Made by a program: the position numbers and the translations under genes. The notes below the pieces were generated by a model. The model did not search any database. It had not been told where the DNA came from and was given only the letters and a program-made list of their open reading frames with translations. Source: Polytrichum commune (Eukaryota > Streptophyta > Polytrichopsida > Polytrichales > Polytrichaceae). From it: DNA of 64,000 bases. Of this stretch, positions 47,935 through 59,148 are shown one piece after another. Each line of letters opens with the position of its first letter. Positions within the stretch are counted from its first letter, which is position 1. The stretch spans positions 2,044,001 to 2,108,000 of the forward strand of contig OX485809.1 of NCBI GenBank assembly GCA_950295325.1, in the 5' to 3' direction.

Positions 47935-48132
47935 GGCAATCCTCTCCTTGGCTAGCTGGCTAGTAAGCCTGCAAAACTAATGGTACTGGAACTGCAGGCA
48001 CCCTGCACAGGAATTATATATCATCAGCAGATCAGCATGCCAAGTCTTTCATCTCATGAATAATCATATCGTACCACTCAGACTCACCACCTTATATAAG
48101 AAGCAGCTTTGGGCCTCCCTTCCGACTCTTCC

Positions 48133-48405
48133 ATCTCCTGAATAAGTTAATCGATCTGTGCAATTGTTACTTGACCTTCTAACTGGCAGGTAGATGGGTC
48201 TTAAATGGTTACTTCTTACCAAGTAGCCCACTTCTCCTAGGATATGAAACACGCGATCAGTACTGGATGGTCAGTACATCCAAATCAAGGCTGTAGCCAC
48301 GTCACTCGTAGTTTTTGGAGCTTGACATATTATGACTATCTTGAAAGTGCAGAATCTCGTGCTCATAAAGAGGGCACGTAAGTCTTCCCAATATTGTGTT
48401 GTTTA
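48133..48405 (+). repeat. Direct repeat copy 2 flanking the P450 exon
   Basis: See 46876-47155. This copy lies just upstream (relative to the P450) of the start codon, so it probably includes the P450 promoter or 5' UTR. Confidence 0.65.
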
Positions 48406-48834
48406 TGGAGGATGTAGGTCTACCTCACCAAAACGCATGGCCTTTTGGTATTCACTTTTCCATGTTTCAAAGGCAAAAAGGGAATCACACCCCTTTACGT
48501 TTCGTAATCATGTGCGATGATGGGGTATTTAATGGGGGGATATTTATGCACCTCTCAATACTTTTCCCCTCCCTATTTGTAGATGAAAAGTTACTTTGAC
48601 GTATTTTTTGACACCCTATATTTATTTGTAATTGTTTAGAGAGGCTACTTTTTGGCACAATATAATTTTTATTATAAATCATAACACTATATTCGTTAAA
48701 TTGAGACTTTTTGGGCATTTTGAGACATTCATAGAAATAAGAACAAGGATAAATGGAACACATATTGGTGAAAGTTGTAAGATGCGAACACTTTGAAGCG
48801 GGTGTTTAGACCAAGAACCCCATTAATAACTCAT
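48406..48834. other. No gene seen
   Basis: AT-rich DNA between the P450 upstream repeat and the 98-bp tandem repeat. Confidence 0.3.
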
Positions 48835-49450
48835 ATTTGTGATGGTTTAGGGTGGGCAATCGAAACCTTAGACCAAATTGAAGGGGACATCTTAAAACAT
48901 TCATATTAATGCACACAAAATATGAGAGCTTGTATGAATATGGTTTAGGTAGGGCACTCCAAACCATAGATCTTATTGAAGGGAAAATCTTAAAACATTC
49001 ATATTAATGCACACAAAATATGAGAGCTTGTATGAATATGGTTTAGGTAGGGCAATCCAAACCATAGATCTTATTGAAGGGAAAATCTTGAAACATTCAT
49101 ATTAATGCACACAAAATATGAGAGCTTGTAATGTATGGTTTAGGTAGGGCACTCCAAACCATAGATCTTATTGAAGGGAAAATCTTAAAACATTCATATT
49201 AATGCACACAAAATATGAGAGCTTGTATGAATATGGTTTAGGTAGGGCAATCCAAACCATAGATCTTATTGAAGGGAAAATCTTGAAACATTCATATTAA
49301 TGCACACAAAATATGAGAGCTTGTAATGTATGGTTTAGGTAGGGCACTCCAAACCATAGATCTTATTGAAGGGGAAATCTTAAAACATTCATATTAATGC
49401 ACACAATAAGGCACTCCAAACCTTAGACCATATTGAAGGCAAAATCATGT
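48835..49450. repeat. 98-bp tandem repeat, six copies, dimeric order
   Basis: AAACATTCATATTAATGCAC recurs at about 48895, 48993, 49091, 49187, 49285 and 49383. Each unit contains GGTTTAGGTAGGGCA.TCC and AAACCATAGATCTTATTGAA. Units alternate between GTATGAATATGG with GCAATCC and GTAATGTATGG with GCACTCC, so the array has grown as dimers of about 194 bp. Confidence 0.88.
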
Positions 49451-49591
49451 GACACTTATATTATTGCAAAAAAAACAAAAAAAACAAAGTATGGCACGTA
49501 AAATGCATAGCATGCTAACACCACACATCCATTGGATAGTGCGACCCAAAATCATATTGCCTATGGTCCAAAACCCTACGCCTACTATGGC

Positions 49592-50395
49592 CTATCTAGC
49601 CTCGGAGACTGCCTCTATCTCTTTTGCCTTTTTTTCTTTTGCTTCTTTTGTTTTTGCTTCTTTTTCTTTTGCTGCGGCTTCTTTTGCTCGCATTGCTTCA
49701 ACATTCCTGAAAATCTCCGCCCCGCGACTATAGCCATTTTTGGGTTGACCGCCCTCTATAACACATTTTGGATTCCGTCGGCCGCCCGAATTATACGACG
49801 AAGAATTCGAATACGATGAAGTGGACTGTCTTGCATTTCTGGTCATGGAGTAGAAACGCTCCAACTCGACGGACACACTAGACCGCATAGGTTTACGGGT
49901 GGGAGCAACCTGCAACGCGTGAATGCAAGAACACACGTGTTAGTTTAGGGAGGAAGACCCAAACGTGTCACACGTTCATTTTTTAAGTGCTGGATGATTG
50001 TAATGCGCGGATAACCATGTTTGGGGGGGGGGGGGGTTCACCTTGTCACCGGGGGCGTTCCCGTCGGAGTCGGCGAGGAGGGGCAATGCGTCCCGCAAAG
50101 GAATAGGAAGGGTTCCACTCTTCGTTGGCCGAGCGTCCATCCGCAGCCGCCGTTGAGGTGTACTACTGCCGCCGGGCCGAGAGGGGGACGTCCGGACGCA
50201 TTTGTGATTTATGCCCTTGAGCGGCGACGGGGACGCAGATCGCCGGAAGATTTGCTTGGGTGGGGGGCTATCGACGACGCCGGCGTCAAGAGGCTCCTTG
50301 GAGTAGTCAATGGTCGACGCGGCGTCGTAGACGGTCTCGTAGAAGAAGCTCCCCAAGTCCGACTCGCTGACGATGTCAATCGAGGGCTCCAAACG
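49592..50395 (-). CDS. Two exons of an unrecognised Ser-rich, Lys/Glu coiled-coil protein
   Basis: Exon 50395-50042 (acceptor TTTTTTGCGCCAG, donor GTGAAC) and exon 49909-49592 (acceptor GCGTTGCAG) join in phase 0 to give 223 residues and a stop. The first part contains SESDLGSFFYETVYD and several SP/TP sites (SPPPKQ, SPSPLKG); the second has a Ser/Tyr-rich stretch and then a KEKEAKTKEAKEKKAKE helix. An upstream exon is required but not visible in the 135 bp before the HAD stop codon. It lies directly downstream of the HAD-domain exon on the same strand, so it may be part of the same mobile locus. Function unknown. Confidence 0.45.
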
Positions 50396-50494
50396 CTGGC
50401 GCAAAAAAGGAAACGAAACAAAACCCAAGGGAGGAGGGTTTGCTAGAGCGCGTGAAAATCAAGATACATATGAAGCATATACTACACAAAATGA

Positions 50495-50556
50495 AAGGGC
50501 GCGCGCGCGCCCACACACACACACATACATACATACATACACATACAAACACACGT
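50495..50556. repeat. Simple repeats (GC, CA, CATA)
   Basis: GCGCGCGCGC followed by CACACACACA and CATACATACATACA. Confidence 0.9.
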
Positions 50557-50562
50557 AGTGTC

Positions 50563-51375
50563 TCAAATGAGCTTGTTAAATTTCGCGTGAGATAACAACT
50601 CTCTGTACAAATGGTCTCGTGGATCCAAGTATCTCTCGCCTATCGGATTGTTCCTAACAAAATTGTTTACGGGCAGTCCGCTTCCGCAGAGCGCCTGAAG
50701 GTATTTACCAAGGTCTAACAAAAATCGGTCCCGGACCTTCTCGACCGTCCAGGTAGGGCAAACTATGAGGTTGGCCGTCGGGTTCAACATGTTCTTTGCG
50801 GCGCTGTCGTCCACCATGAGCGTGTTCTCGCGGGTGGGACGGACGTCGTAGGGGACGCCTATCAAGGACGGCCGCTGGTCCCAAAAAATGGGCTTCAAGA
50901 CCTTGAGGTATTGGGGGGAAGCGGGGTTGTTTGGTTTTTTGACGACTTTGCCGTCCGGTGTGTACAATATTCTACAGGCTTCCTGTGCTAGGACCATGCA
51001 CGGGGGCTCGATGCCCTTGAAGATGAACTCCACGACGGCATTGGTGTTCTCGGCCGTCATGGAGCTCCAAACGACCACCCACCATCGTTGTTGGGCCAGC
51101 TGGAGGAAGGTCCGAAGCCACGGGCGGAGGTGAACTAGCTTGCTCTTTATGAACGTGGGCGGGCCGTCGTAATTCGCGTCCTCGGGCTTGCAAAAGGGCA
51201 CCGTGGGGGTCCTCGGGCAATGAACGCATTGGACGAGGACCCCGTTCAGGTCTAACACCAGGAATCGTTTCTTCGGCCGCGGGGGCGGGGTGGGTAAAAT
51301 CGGGGGCGCCGCCGCGCTGCCCTCTCTGCTCCTTGGAGAAGAGCGTCGGGGAGCCGCTACGCTATGCTCCGAGCC
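50563..51375 (-). CDS. HAD / FCP1-like phosphatase domain (C-terminal exon of the ParB-methyltransferase-like gene)
   Basis: The exon begins after an acceptor (TGTATCCGCAG) in phase with the upstream exon ending at 51889 (…DQGE | GSEHSV…) and runs 270 codons to TGA. A Pro/Ser-rich leader is followed by KKRFLVLDLNGVLVQC (HAD motif I), LRPWLRTFLQLA and VVVWSSMTAEN (motif II), and NTLMVDDSAAKNML (motif III/IV): the order of FCP1/SCP and NLI-interacting-factor phosphatases. The second aspartate of DxDxT/V is Asn (DLNGVL), as in several plant members, so phosphatase activity is uncertain. No stop codons interrupt this exon. Joining it to the upstream gene is inferred from splice sites and phase; an independent gene is the alternative. 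Confidence 0.62.
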   Translation of the reverse strand, partial: GSEHSVAAPRRSSPRSREGSAAAPPILPTPPPRPKKRFLVLDLNGVLVQCVHCPRTPTVPFCKPEDANYDGPPTFIKSKLVHLRPWLRTFLQLAQQRWWVVVWSSMTAENTNAVVEFIFKGIEPPCMVLAQEACRILYTPDGKVVKKPNNPASPQYLKVLKPIFWDQRPSLIGVPYDVRPTRENTLMVDDSAAKNMLNPTANLIVCPTWTVEKVRDRFLLDLGKYLQALCGSGLPVNNFVRNNPIGERYLDPRDHLYRELLSHAKFNKLI

Positions 51376-51845
51376 CTGCGGATACAATCGAGAGAAAATG
51401 GTGGGCGACTTATGTCATGCTATGTCCAAACGAAGCATTAAAGAAACGAGTGTTCTCGGTGCAAACACAAAACCATTTGATTCATTTTGGAGGGGGTGCA
51501 ACAAGGGACACAAGAGAGGCAAGAGCATACAACATACATTCAAACACAGGATACGAGTATATAGGAGTAAAAAATGGTGATTATATTGTATACAATGCTC
51601 TATGTACATCTTGATTGGGGGGAGCCGCGTTGAACGATGCGTTCAAACTAGCCTACTTCTACATCTAGCAAAAATTGAAGAGACGGGCCGCCGTGATGAA
51701 GACTTCGTCGCAAGCCGGGGGGTATGTGGACGAACGAATGGTCGGGGGGAAGTGGCGAAGGGCGCGAGTGCCGGGGGGGCGACGTGTGCGTGAGATTAGG
51801 GTAGGTAGGGGACACAACCAAGGCAAGAAGTCAAAGACCCAGGGA

Positions 51846-51867
51846 GTTTGGGTCGACCGACCCAAAC
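51846..51867. repeat. Palindrome (centre AC) in the last intron
   Basis: Arms GTTTGGGTCG and CGACCCAAAC with centre AC, 21 bp inside the inferred intron 51888-51376, near its donor. Confidence 0.9.
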
Positions 51868-52149
51868 TGAGTGGGGTCAGTGCATTACCTCGCCTTGGTC
51901 GTGCCTCGACGACGTTGATGCCGGCATCGCGTGCGTTGCCCCACCTCTGTCACCGCCGCCTCCGACGACGACGTCAGCCGCAACCTGCTCCTGCAAAGGC
52001 TGACTGTCAGGCCTTTGTCCCAACCCAACCTCCGCATGCGCATCATGCATTGGTTCATCGACTGGGTTAGGAGTAGAGGTATCACCAGGCCCTTGCGGAC
52101 CTTCAACATCTAGCATTGGCTCGTCCACCGGGGTCTGATCGGGGACGGG

Positions 52150-52240
52150 GTTTGGGTCGGCTGACCCAAACCCTGCTGCTTGGCGAGCGTCGCTCTGGGA
52201 CGCTGCAACGTGGGCACTGTTTGGGTCGGACGACCCAAAC
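52150..52240. repeat. Two palindromes (52150 and 52219)
   Basis: 52150-52171 has centre GC with one mismatched arm base (TGACCC). 52219-52240 has centre GA and perfect arms. They lie in the linker between methyltransferase-like and HAD parts, where the reading frame also changes by one base, so either an unseen intron or insertion of the palindromes disrupted the frame. Confidence 0.88.
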
Positions 52241-52938
52241 ATGTGGGGGTCGTCCCGCTGGTGTTGTGGGAGAGGATGGGAGGCCGGAGCGGCGGGGGTG
52301 CCAACGAGCTAGAAGCTCCGGGGACGCGCCAAAGGTTGGGGTCGTCCACCTGCTGGACGGGCGCGTAAGGGCGGGCGTGCGGCTGCAGCAAGTGCGCGAA
52401 GCTGAAGGACTGCTACGGCGCCGGCCGTGGGCGGATATCCTGTGGAGGGAAGCCTGCAGGCAAGTGAGGGAATGAACTCGGGGGAGCCATCACCAATCCC
52501 TGCGCCAGCATGCCCTGGATCACTTGCGTGATCAGGTCCGCTTGGGACGGAGGTGGGGCCATCGCCCTTTGCCGCTCCTGCTCCAACAGGAGAGCCCTCA
52601 ACTCCGCGACTTCGTTGCGGACCGAGGGCTCCTCGGCGGCGGCCTTTTGCAATCGGACGCGTTGCTCCTCGTCCCGGAGCATCTTCGCGTTGGCCTCCTC
52701 CACGGTGAGGACCTCGGGTTTCACCCTCACCATCCCGGCGAACGCTGTGGGGGAGGCAGGATCCGACCTCAGCCTCTTCGCGAGCTCCATGTCGTCCTCG
52801 TCCTCGGAGCTTATGGCGATCGTCTCCTCCACCGCATAATCGCTGTATAATTTCTTCCCCTTCAGCATTCGCCGCTCCCTGAAGGTGGCCGTCGCGTCCC
52901 TCGAATACATGTCCTTCGCGTCGGCCACCGTGAGGACG

Positions 52939-53807
52939 TGTCGCGCACCTCTCCATGAGGAGTGCCCGAAACACCATGGGCACAAGGGGGACCCCGGAGT
53001 GACACCCGGGACTTGTGGCGCCGTTGGTGAGAGGGCCCAAGTGATCCTAGTGTGGGTGAGGGCCCCGGGCGTTGGGAACGCCTCCCACCCACGGAGACTA
53101 GGATGCACAAGGGTAAGGCCATAAGCTATGCGTAGCTCATGGCGTGGTGATTCTAGAATGCTCAAGAACACCTTAATCGGAGGTGTGAGCTAGGAGTTAT
53201 GGCCATTTGAGTGGGGCGCTGTCCCGGGACAGCGCCCTGGTACAGCAGTGCCTGGGAGTGATTCCCGGGACTGCCAAGGTTCAAACAGGCATAACTTCCT
53301 CACCACTTGCCCGAATGGGGCAAGTGAGGAGTGCATCGGCATCTACGTGAAGCGTAGATGAAGATGGAGTGGTCAAGTGTTAGCATCAGACATCATACAA
53401 GGAAGTTATGATGGTCTGAAGCTGTGGGGGCTTCTAGGCCCAGCGGCTAAGGGAAAATGTCCACTTGGCCCCAACTCTTGGTAGAGAGACAAGAGGTTGG
53501 TTGACGGTGGGGTAGGGGCCCCGCGTAGAGTCCTAGAGGCTTATATGGGTGAGGTGGTGTGGCCTCACCCGCCCGAGGCCGAACGGCAAGGCCTCCATGG
53601 GCTTTGGCCTATTGTGAGGCCATAGTTGCCTAGTATGGTTCGGGTTGTTGTAGTGTTGCTCCGGCAACGCGATGATCAACATAGGATTGGACTTCCATGG
53701 ATGGAAGTCCACATTGGGGAAATGGGTTACCGATTAAGGGGTGAGTCCCAAAAGCAAAGTAGGAGGGTTGGTTCCCTCCTATGAACTATTGGTCTGGGGT
53801 TGCGACA
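52939..53807 (+). repeat. 5' LTR
   Basis: 869 bp. Every stretch I compared with 59149-60017 was identical (constant offset 6,210). Contains TTATATGG near 53550 as a possible TATA box and the hairpin GCGCTGTCCCGGGACAGCGC near 53217. Confidence 0.93.
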
Positions 53808-53809
53808 CT

Positions 53810-53821
53810 TGGTATCAGAGC
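53810..53821 (+). promoter_or_regulatory. Primer-binding site, initiator tRNA-Met
   Basis: TGGTATCAGAGC two bases after the 5' LTR, the standard PBS of plant Ty3/Gypsy and Ty1/Copia elements. Confidence 0.92.
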
Positions 53822-53941
53822 AGGGTTCCAAGTTTTGAGCTCGCACTTTGAGGGAAACATGGGTATCAAAAATGCGGGTTATGATGGTGAGCCCGGGGTT
53901 TCCAAAAGGTTGTGAGGCTCAAATTGGAACAAGGATCATGT

Positions 53942-54166
53942 CACTAGAAGAAATCTTGTCCATTTCAACCGAGGCCATCGCGACTCGTGCACCCAAAAAA
54001 TGCATAAACAAATCAATTTGTTGGCACCCGGAAGGTACCCGTGGTGTACCCATGGAGGGTGCCCCCCCGGTTGCCAACCAAATTGATTTGTTTATGCATT
54101 TTTTGGGTGCGAGTTGTGATGGCCTAGTCGCAAGGCCGGTTGAAATGGACAAGATTTCTTCTAGTG
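53942..54166. repeat. Inverted duplication in the gag region
   Basis: The arm 53942-54031 (CACTAGAAGAAATCTTGTCC...) recurs inverted at about 54068-54166 with one short insertion, separated by about 36 bp. It includes GTGCACCCAAAAAATGCATA and its complement. The open frame spanning it is therefore partly self-complementary and does not resemble a normal gag. Confidence 0.85.
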
Positions 54167-54689
54167 TGTGCAAGTGGAATTTGACCATACCATTGGTTCA
54201 AATGACAATGGTGGGCATGAGGGTGGATTTGGTAAGGAAAATGGAGGAGTGCTTTGAAAAGGGCTCCCGCAAACCTCAAAAAACATTTGGGGCCTAGAAT
54301 ACCGAAAGCACCCAAAACCTTGGAGGGCATTAATGTTGGATTGAAATTCCAATTCGAAATGCTTGGAAGGTATTGATGTTGGAATGAATTTGGTGCTAAT
54401 GAGGCACCCGGGGCCTCTTAAGGCCTATGTGCGCTATTCAAACGCACAAATGAAGGATACACCTAAAACGGACGAGTTTTCTAAGAAATGCATCCTTTTA
54501 GGTGGGGTTTTAAAAGCGGGTGGTGGATGCCTTGTTTAAGTCCCCAAGGCTTCTTGAGGACACGGTGGGGACCATCTAGTTTGCAAGAGCATTGAAGCCA
54601 ATGGTCCCAAAGAGAAGTTCAGCGGCGCATCACCACAAGTGGCTTTAGCAAAAGTAGGTCCCAAAGAAATGAGTGCAAATTGTTTGGTC

Positions 54690-55015
54690 CATTTTACTTA
54701 GGCAAAACATGTTGGTGCCGCGGACGGAATGTTGGCTTTATGCTTCCAAAGCAAATCATACTTGTGCCGCGGACGGAATGTTGGGAGGTGGGTTTGTCCT
54801 ACCAAGGCAATTCATGTTCGTGCCGCGGACGGAGTGTGGGAAGGTGGCTTTGTGCTACCAAGGCAAAACATATTTGTTTTGCGGACAAATTATTAGAAAT
54901 TGGTTTTGTGGCACCAAACCAATTTGTCCCGCGGACGAAATGTTTAAAGTTGGCTTTGCGGACCAAGCCAAGCCAAGTTGCCGAGGACCAAATGTTGGAC
55001 GATGGCTTTGTGGCC
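54690..55015 (+). repeat. ~60-bp degenerate tandem repeat
   Basis: Units contain TTGTGCCGCGGACGGAATGT and GGCTTTGTG.TACCAAGGCAA, about six copies with increasing divergence to the right (CCGCGGACGAAATGT, GCCGAGGACCAAATGT). Confidence 0.75.
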
Positions 55016-55139
55016 AAGGCTAGTAGCCTTAAGCCGAGGCCAAGTATTTTGTACCTTGAGGCTTAAATGAATGGGAGGCTTGTCTCATGGGTTGACAAAG
55101 AATTAAGGCATTCTTTCATGACCCCAAAGCTCACAAGGG

Positions 55140-58100
55140 AGTTGGGGTTTGCCGATTGGTAGAGTGGTGAAGCCCACCAAGGTGCGGTTTGGAAAGGGCG
55201 AACCGCATGAGACAAAGGAGGCCGCGATGCATGTAACCTTTCAATGTGGGACATTGGAATTTTGTCAAAATTTCACACCATGTGAAATAGATGAAATGCA
55301 TGTCATTGTGAAGGCCGCCTTCTTTAAAACTCACATGATAGATGTGAGGCGCAAGCCGGTGTGCTTGCGGTGCATTATGATGTGTCATAATGGCAAAGAA
55401 TTGAGGTTCAAATTGACAAGGACTCCTATGGTAGGAGGACCCAAGTTGAATTTGGTCTTAATGGACCAAATAAAAAATGGCCAACATAATGGTCGTGGTT
55501 CAATTGAAGCAACTCCAAGGAACTCATGGGGAGGCTAGGAAAGATGGGCCTCCCCCAAACCATACTTGTGGGATGTTGGTGAGATACAAGGATGTATTGA
55601 CCAATGTGTTGATCAAAATGTTACCGCCAAGAAGTGAATTGCAACTTTGCTCAAGAAGAAATTGAGTTCTTGAGGCATGTGGCGACAAAGGAAGTTGGTG
55701 GACAAACATGAAGAATTTCAAGGCAATCCAAGAGGAGAATTGGTCCTTGACTCAAAAAAAAAAGCTTAGGTCATTGGTTGGCCTAGCCAACTACTACCAC
55801 CACTTCATTCTAGATTTGTTTTAAGGTTGCTAGGGCCTTACTCGACTTATGGAGGAAATGGCTATTCCAAGAGTGGGATGAGCCTTGTCACCAAGCCCTT
55901 GGGAAGCTCAAGAGCAAGTTCCCTTCACAAGATGTGGTTAAGTTTCCGGGATTTCATAAGCATTTTGAGGTGCACATGAAGACGAAGGACTTTATCATTG
56001 GCGGATGTTGATCCAAGATGGATGACCATTGCTTATGAGAGCATTAAGCTCCATGGTTGTCAAACCTTGCCCGGCTTGTGCAAGAAATGGCTATCCCAAG
56101 AGTGGGATGAGCCGTGCCACCAAGCCATTGAGGAGCTTAAGACGAAGTTCTCTTCGCCGCCTGTGCTCAAGTTCGCGGAGTTTGACATACCTTTTGAGGT
56201 GCATATGGGGGCGAGAGACTTTATTTGGCGGATGTGGATGTAAAAATAAAATAAAAAATGGCCATTGCATATGGGAGCATGAAGCTCGATGGTTGTAAGA
56301 CCTTGTCCGACTTGTGAAAGAAATAGCTATCCCAAGAGTGGGACTAGCCTTGTCACCAAGTCTTTGGGGAGCTTAAGAGCAAGTTCTCTTCACCGCCCGT
56401 GCTCAAGTTCATGGAGTTTGACAAACCTTTTGAGGTGCATACGGGGGCGAGTAACTTTGCCAATGATGGATTGTTAATGTAAGATGGATGGCCTTTGCAT
56501 ATGGGGGCTTGAGGCTCGATGGTTGTCAAAGAAGACAACCAACTCATGACAAAGAACTTCTTTGCCGTAGTGCATTGCTTGAAGATGTGGCGACATTATT
56601 TGGGGTCGCACAAAGCAAAGGTCTACATGGACAATGTGTCCTAAAAGTATTTTAACATATACAAGCACAAGTGAGCGCCAAGTCATTGCGATGGCATGAT
56701 AGTTTGGCGCTTATGAAGGTGGATTTGGTCCACAAACCGGACCATGGAAATGTGGTGCCGGATGCGCTAAGTAGACCGGATGAGTTCCAAGCAATGAGAA
56801 CCATCCAAACCTTGTGGCTAATGTGTGCGGCGAAGGAAACTTGTGATGCAAGATACGGGAGGGGTAAATTAACTACCCCGAGGCACAAAAGCTTTTAGGT
56901 GAGCTTCGCAAGAGCAAGGTGCTCAAAGAGGTTAAGTTGGTGGACGGATTGTTCAAGTGTAAGCAAAGTCGGGTGTATGTGCCTCAAGGCAAGTTGAGGC
57001 TATCGGTTTTGAAGGAAAAATGTGATAGTCCTATTGCCGGCCATAGAGGAGAAAGAAAAAACCGCCATAGAATGGTGTCATGGAGGTACCATTGGCGGTG
57101 CATAAAGGAGGATATAACCCACTTTGTCAAGGCGTGAATAAAGTGCCAAGTGAACCGAGCCTCTTACCAAAAGCAAGGCGGTTTCTTGCAACCGTTGCCT
57201 ATCCCGTCGGCGCCATGGCATAGTATGTGCATGGACTTGATCACAAGTTTGCCGGAGTCACATGGGTATGATGCCATCTTGTTGATGGTAGAGCGGTTTG
57301 CCAAGTTGGCACACATGGTGCCGATTGTGGGAACCGCCACCGCGTTGGAGACCGCATAGCCTTTTCTCAAAGGATGGTTGAGGCACCACGGGTTGCCAAG
57401 AGTGATTGTGTGGGATCAAGATCCAAAGTTCACAAGTGCATTTTCAATGCATTTCTCTAAGGAGGTCGGAATGAAACTAAGGTTTAGCACGGCCTTGCAT
57501 TCCCAAATGAATGAGAAAACGGAGCGTGTGAATGGAGTCTTGAAGCAATACTTGAGGAACTTGGTGGGGGCGGACCAAGGAGATTGGGCGGACTATGTGG
57601 GTCGAGCGGAGTGTAATTGCAATGTAGCCACGCACTTGGCTACCAAGGGGTGGTCTTTGGTGGTGGCTTATGGAGTGGATGCGCTCCAACCTATTAACCT
57701 AGCTCTCGAGGGGGCACATTCAACACTAGAGTTCAACCAAGATGGTGAGGACTTGGCCAAGGATGGTAAACAAGTCTTGGAGATGACCAAGTTGTTGGTG
57801 GAGAAAGCCCGAAGGTGCTACGGAGTGCAAATCAATGCCGGAAGACGCGAAGTGGAGTATGAGGTGGGCCAATAAGGTGTTGTTGAATGTGGACAACTTC
57901 ACCTTGCCCAAAGGCCTTACTTCAAAAGTTCATGTCCAAAATTGGAGCTTCGTTTTCCATTGTGGAACAAGTGTTCAAGGACATGTATAAGTTGGAATTA
58001 CCGCCGGAGATCAAAGTGCATCCAACATTTCATGTCTCATTACGAAAGTCATTTTAGGACGACACCTTGTGGCCCGATCACAAGCAAGTGATTAGGCCAC

Positions 58101-58340
58101 CTCCCGACCTTGTGGAGGTCATTTGGAACATGAGGTAGGAGGGCACCCTCAAGTATAGGAAGCCCAAGTGAAAATGAAAAAAATGTACAAAAGAATACTT
58201 GGTGAAATGGTGAGGATACCATGAAAAAGAAACCGCTTGGGTGGCGGCAAGAGACATGGTGAACACCAATGAATAGGTGAAGCACTTTGAAGAAACTAAG
58301 GCTAAGGATTCCAATAAAATGAAGCGTAGGCATTGATGAG
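55140..58340 (+). pseudogene. Decayed Ty3/Gypsy pol region (RT-RNase H, integrase, chromodomain)
   Basis: Recognisable pieces in order: RT/RNase H connection copies at 55850-56520 (WDEPCHQAIEELKTKF, PPVLKFAEFDIPFEVH); RNase H end (HKPDHGNVVPDALSRPDEF, about 56730-56790); integrase zinc-finger remnant (about 56990-57140); integrase core (APWHSMCMDLITSLPES, VIVWDQDPKFTSAFS, QMNEKTERVN, 57200-57560); post-integrase HPTFHVSLRKSF (about 58020); chromodomain-like KEYLVKW.GYHEKETAW (58185-58250). Multiple stops and frame changes separate them. The catalytic YxDD region of reverse transcriptase was not found. Confidence 0.8.
55850..56520 (+). repeat. Three tandem copies of an RT/RNase H fragment
   Basis: Copies at about 55855-56030, 56035-56275 and 56280-56520 share GGCTATCCCAAGAGTGGGA, CACCAAGCC.TTG.GGAGCT, AAGTTC.CTTC and TTTGAGGTGCA. 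They are diverged from each other, so the triplication is older than the last transposition. Confidence 0.8.
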
Positions 58341-59148
58341 GACATCAATCTCGTTTAGTGGGGGAGAGACGCTAGTAGCACACTTAGCTTCGAGGCTAAT
58401 TGCTCCACAACATGTACTTGTTCTTTGGCTTGAGGCAATAAAGTCCAAACTTTAGTGGTGCAAAGAGAAAAGTATGAGATGAGGTCCTAGTCTTGTACTT
58501 GTGCTTGGTTAGTGGAAGAGGGGGAATAGACATGCCAAACTAGGTTGGGTAAGCCGAGTAATTGGGGGCCATGGCTTGGAGGGGCCTTGGATAAAACCAA
58601 GAAACTTCTTAGTTGTGGGCTTGTCCGGGCGGGGACAAGGTGATGGCGTGTGCTCATAAAAGTGCTACCCGCGAGCTAACGAGAGTTGGCGCATGGGAGT
58701 CATGAACCCATGTCTCGAAAGAGCAAAGTGGGAACCGAGTCGGGCGGGACTTGGCATCACCCCCGTGCGATCGAGGCGTGGCTTAACAATGGAAAGCCAT
58801 CTCGGAGTTGCAACCGAGACAACTTAGTGGAAGCGTTGAGGTCTCGCCTAGATGTGTCACGTTAGGCTAGTGGAGCCTAACGGGGGAGGCCCCAAAGGAG
58901 GGGCAAGCCATGTGAGTCCCGAAGTAGGTGGGTCTAGTATAGGTTAGGTCCTTGGAGGAGTTCCAAGGTCGCTAACGGACCACCTAGTAACGACACCTTT
59001 GGGACTATGCCAAATTTGAAGATGCATTGTGGGGGTCGCGCCCTAAGGTAAACACAATGCCGCACCATAGAGGATGGCAACTTGAGAATTGGTGTGCCGA
59101 CTACGAGAATAGTCGATGAGGGCATCGACTCCGTTTGGTGGGGGTGAG
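58333..59148 (+). other. Non-coding 3' segment with an internal copy of the pre-LTR boundary
   Basis: GATGAGGACATCAATCTCG and TTTAGTGGGGGAGAGACGC at 58336-58373 resemble the sequence directly before the 3' LTR (59116-59152, GATGAGGGCATCGACTCCG, TTTGGTGGGGGTGAG). The ~750 bp between hold no gene. The true polypurine tract is at about 59136-59148. Confidence 0.55.

Noticed and set aside
52309-53171. Open frames on both strands crossing the 5' LTR boundary
   Set aside because: They join exon sequence of the interrupted gene to LTR sequence; the right frame is the one that continues across the retrotransposon insertion.
53848-54297. Intact gag gene
   Set aside because: Half of the frame is an inverted copy of the other half and there is no capsid or zinc-knuckle motif.
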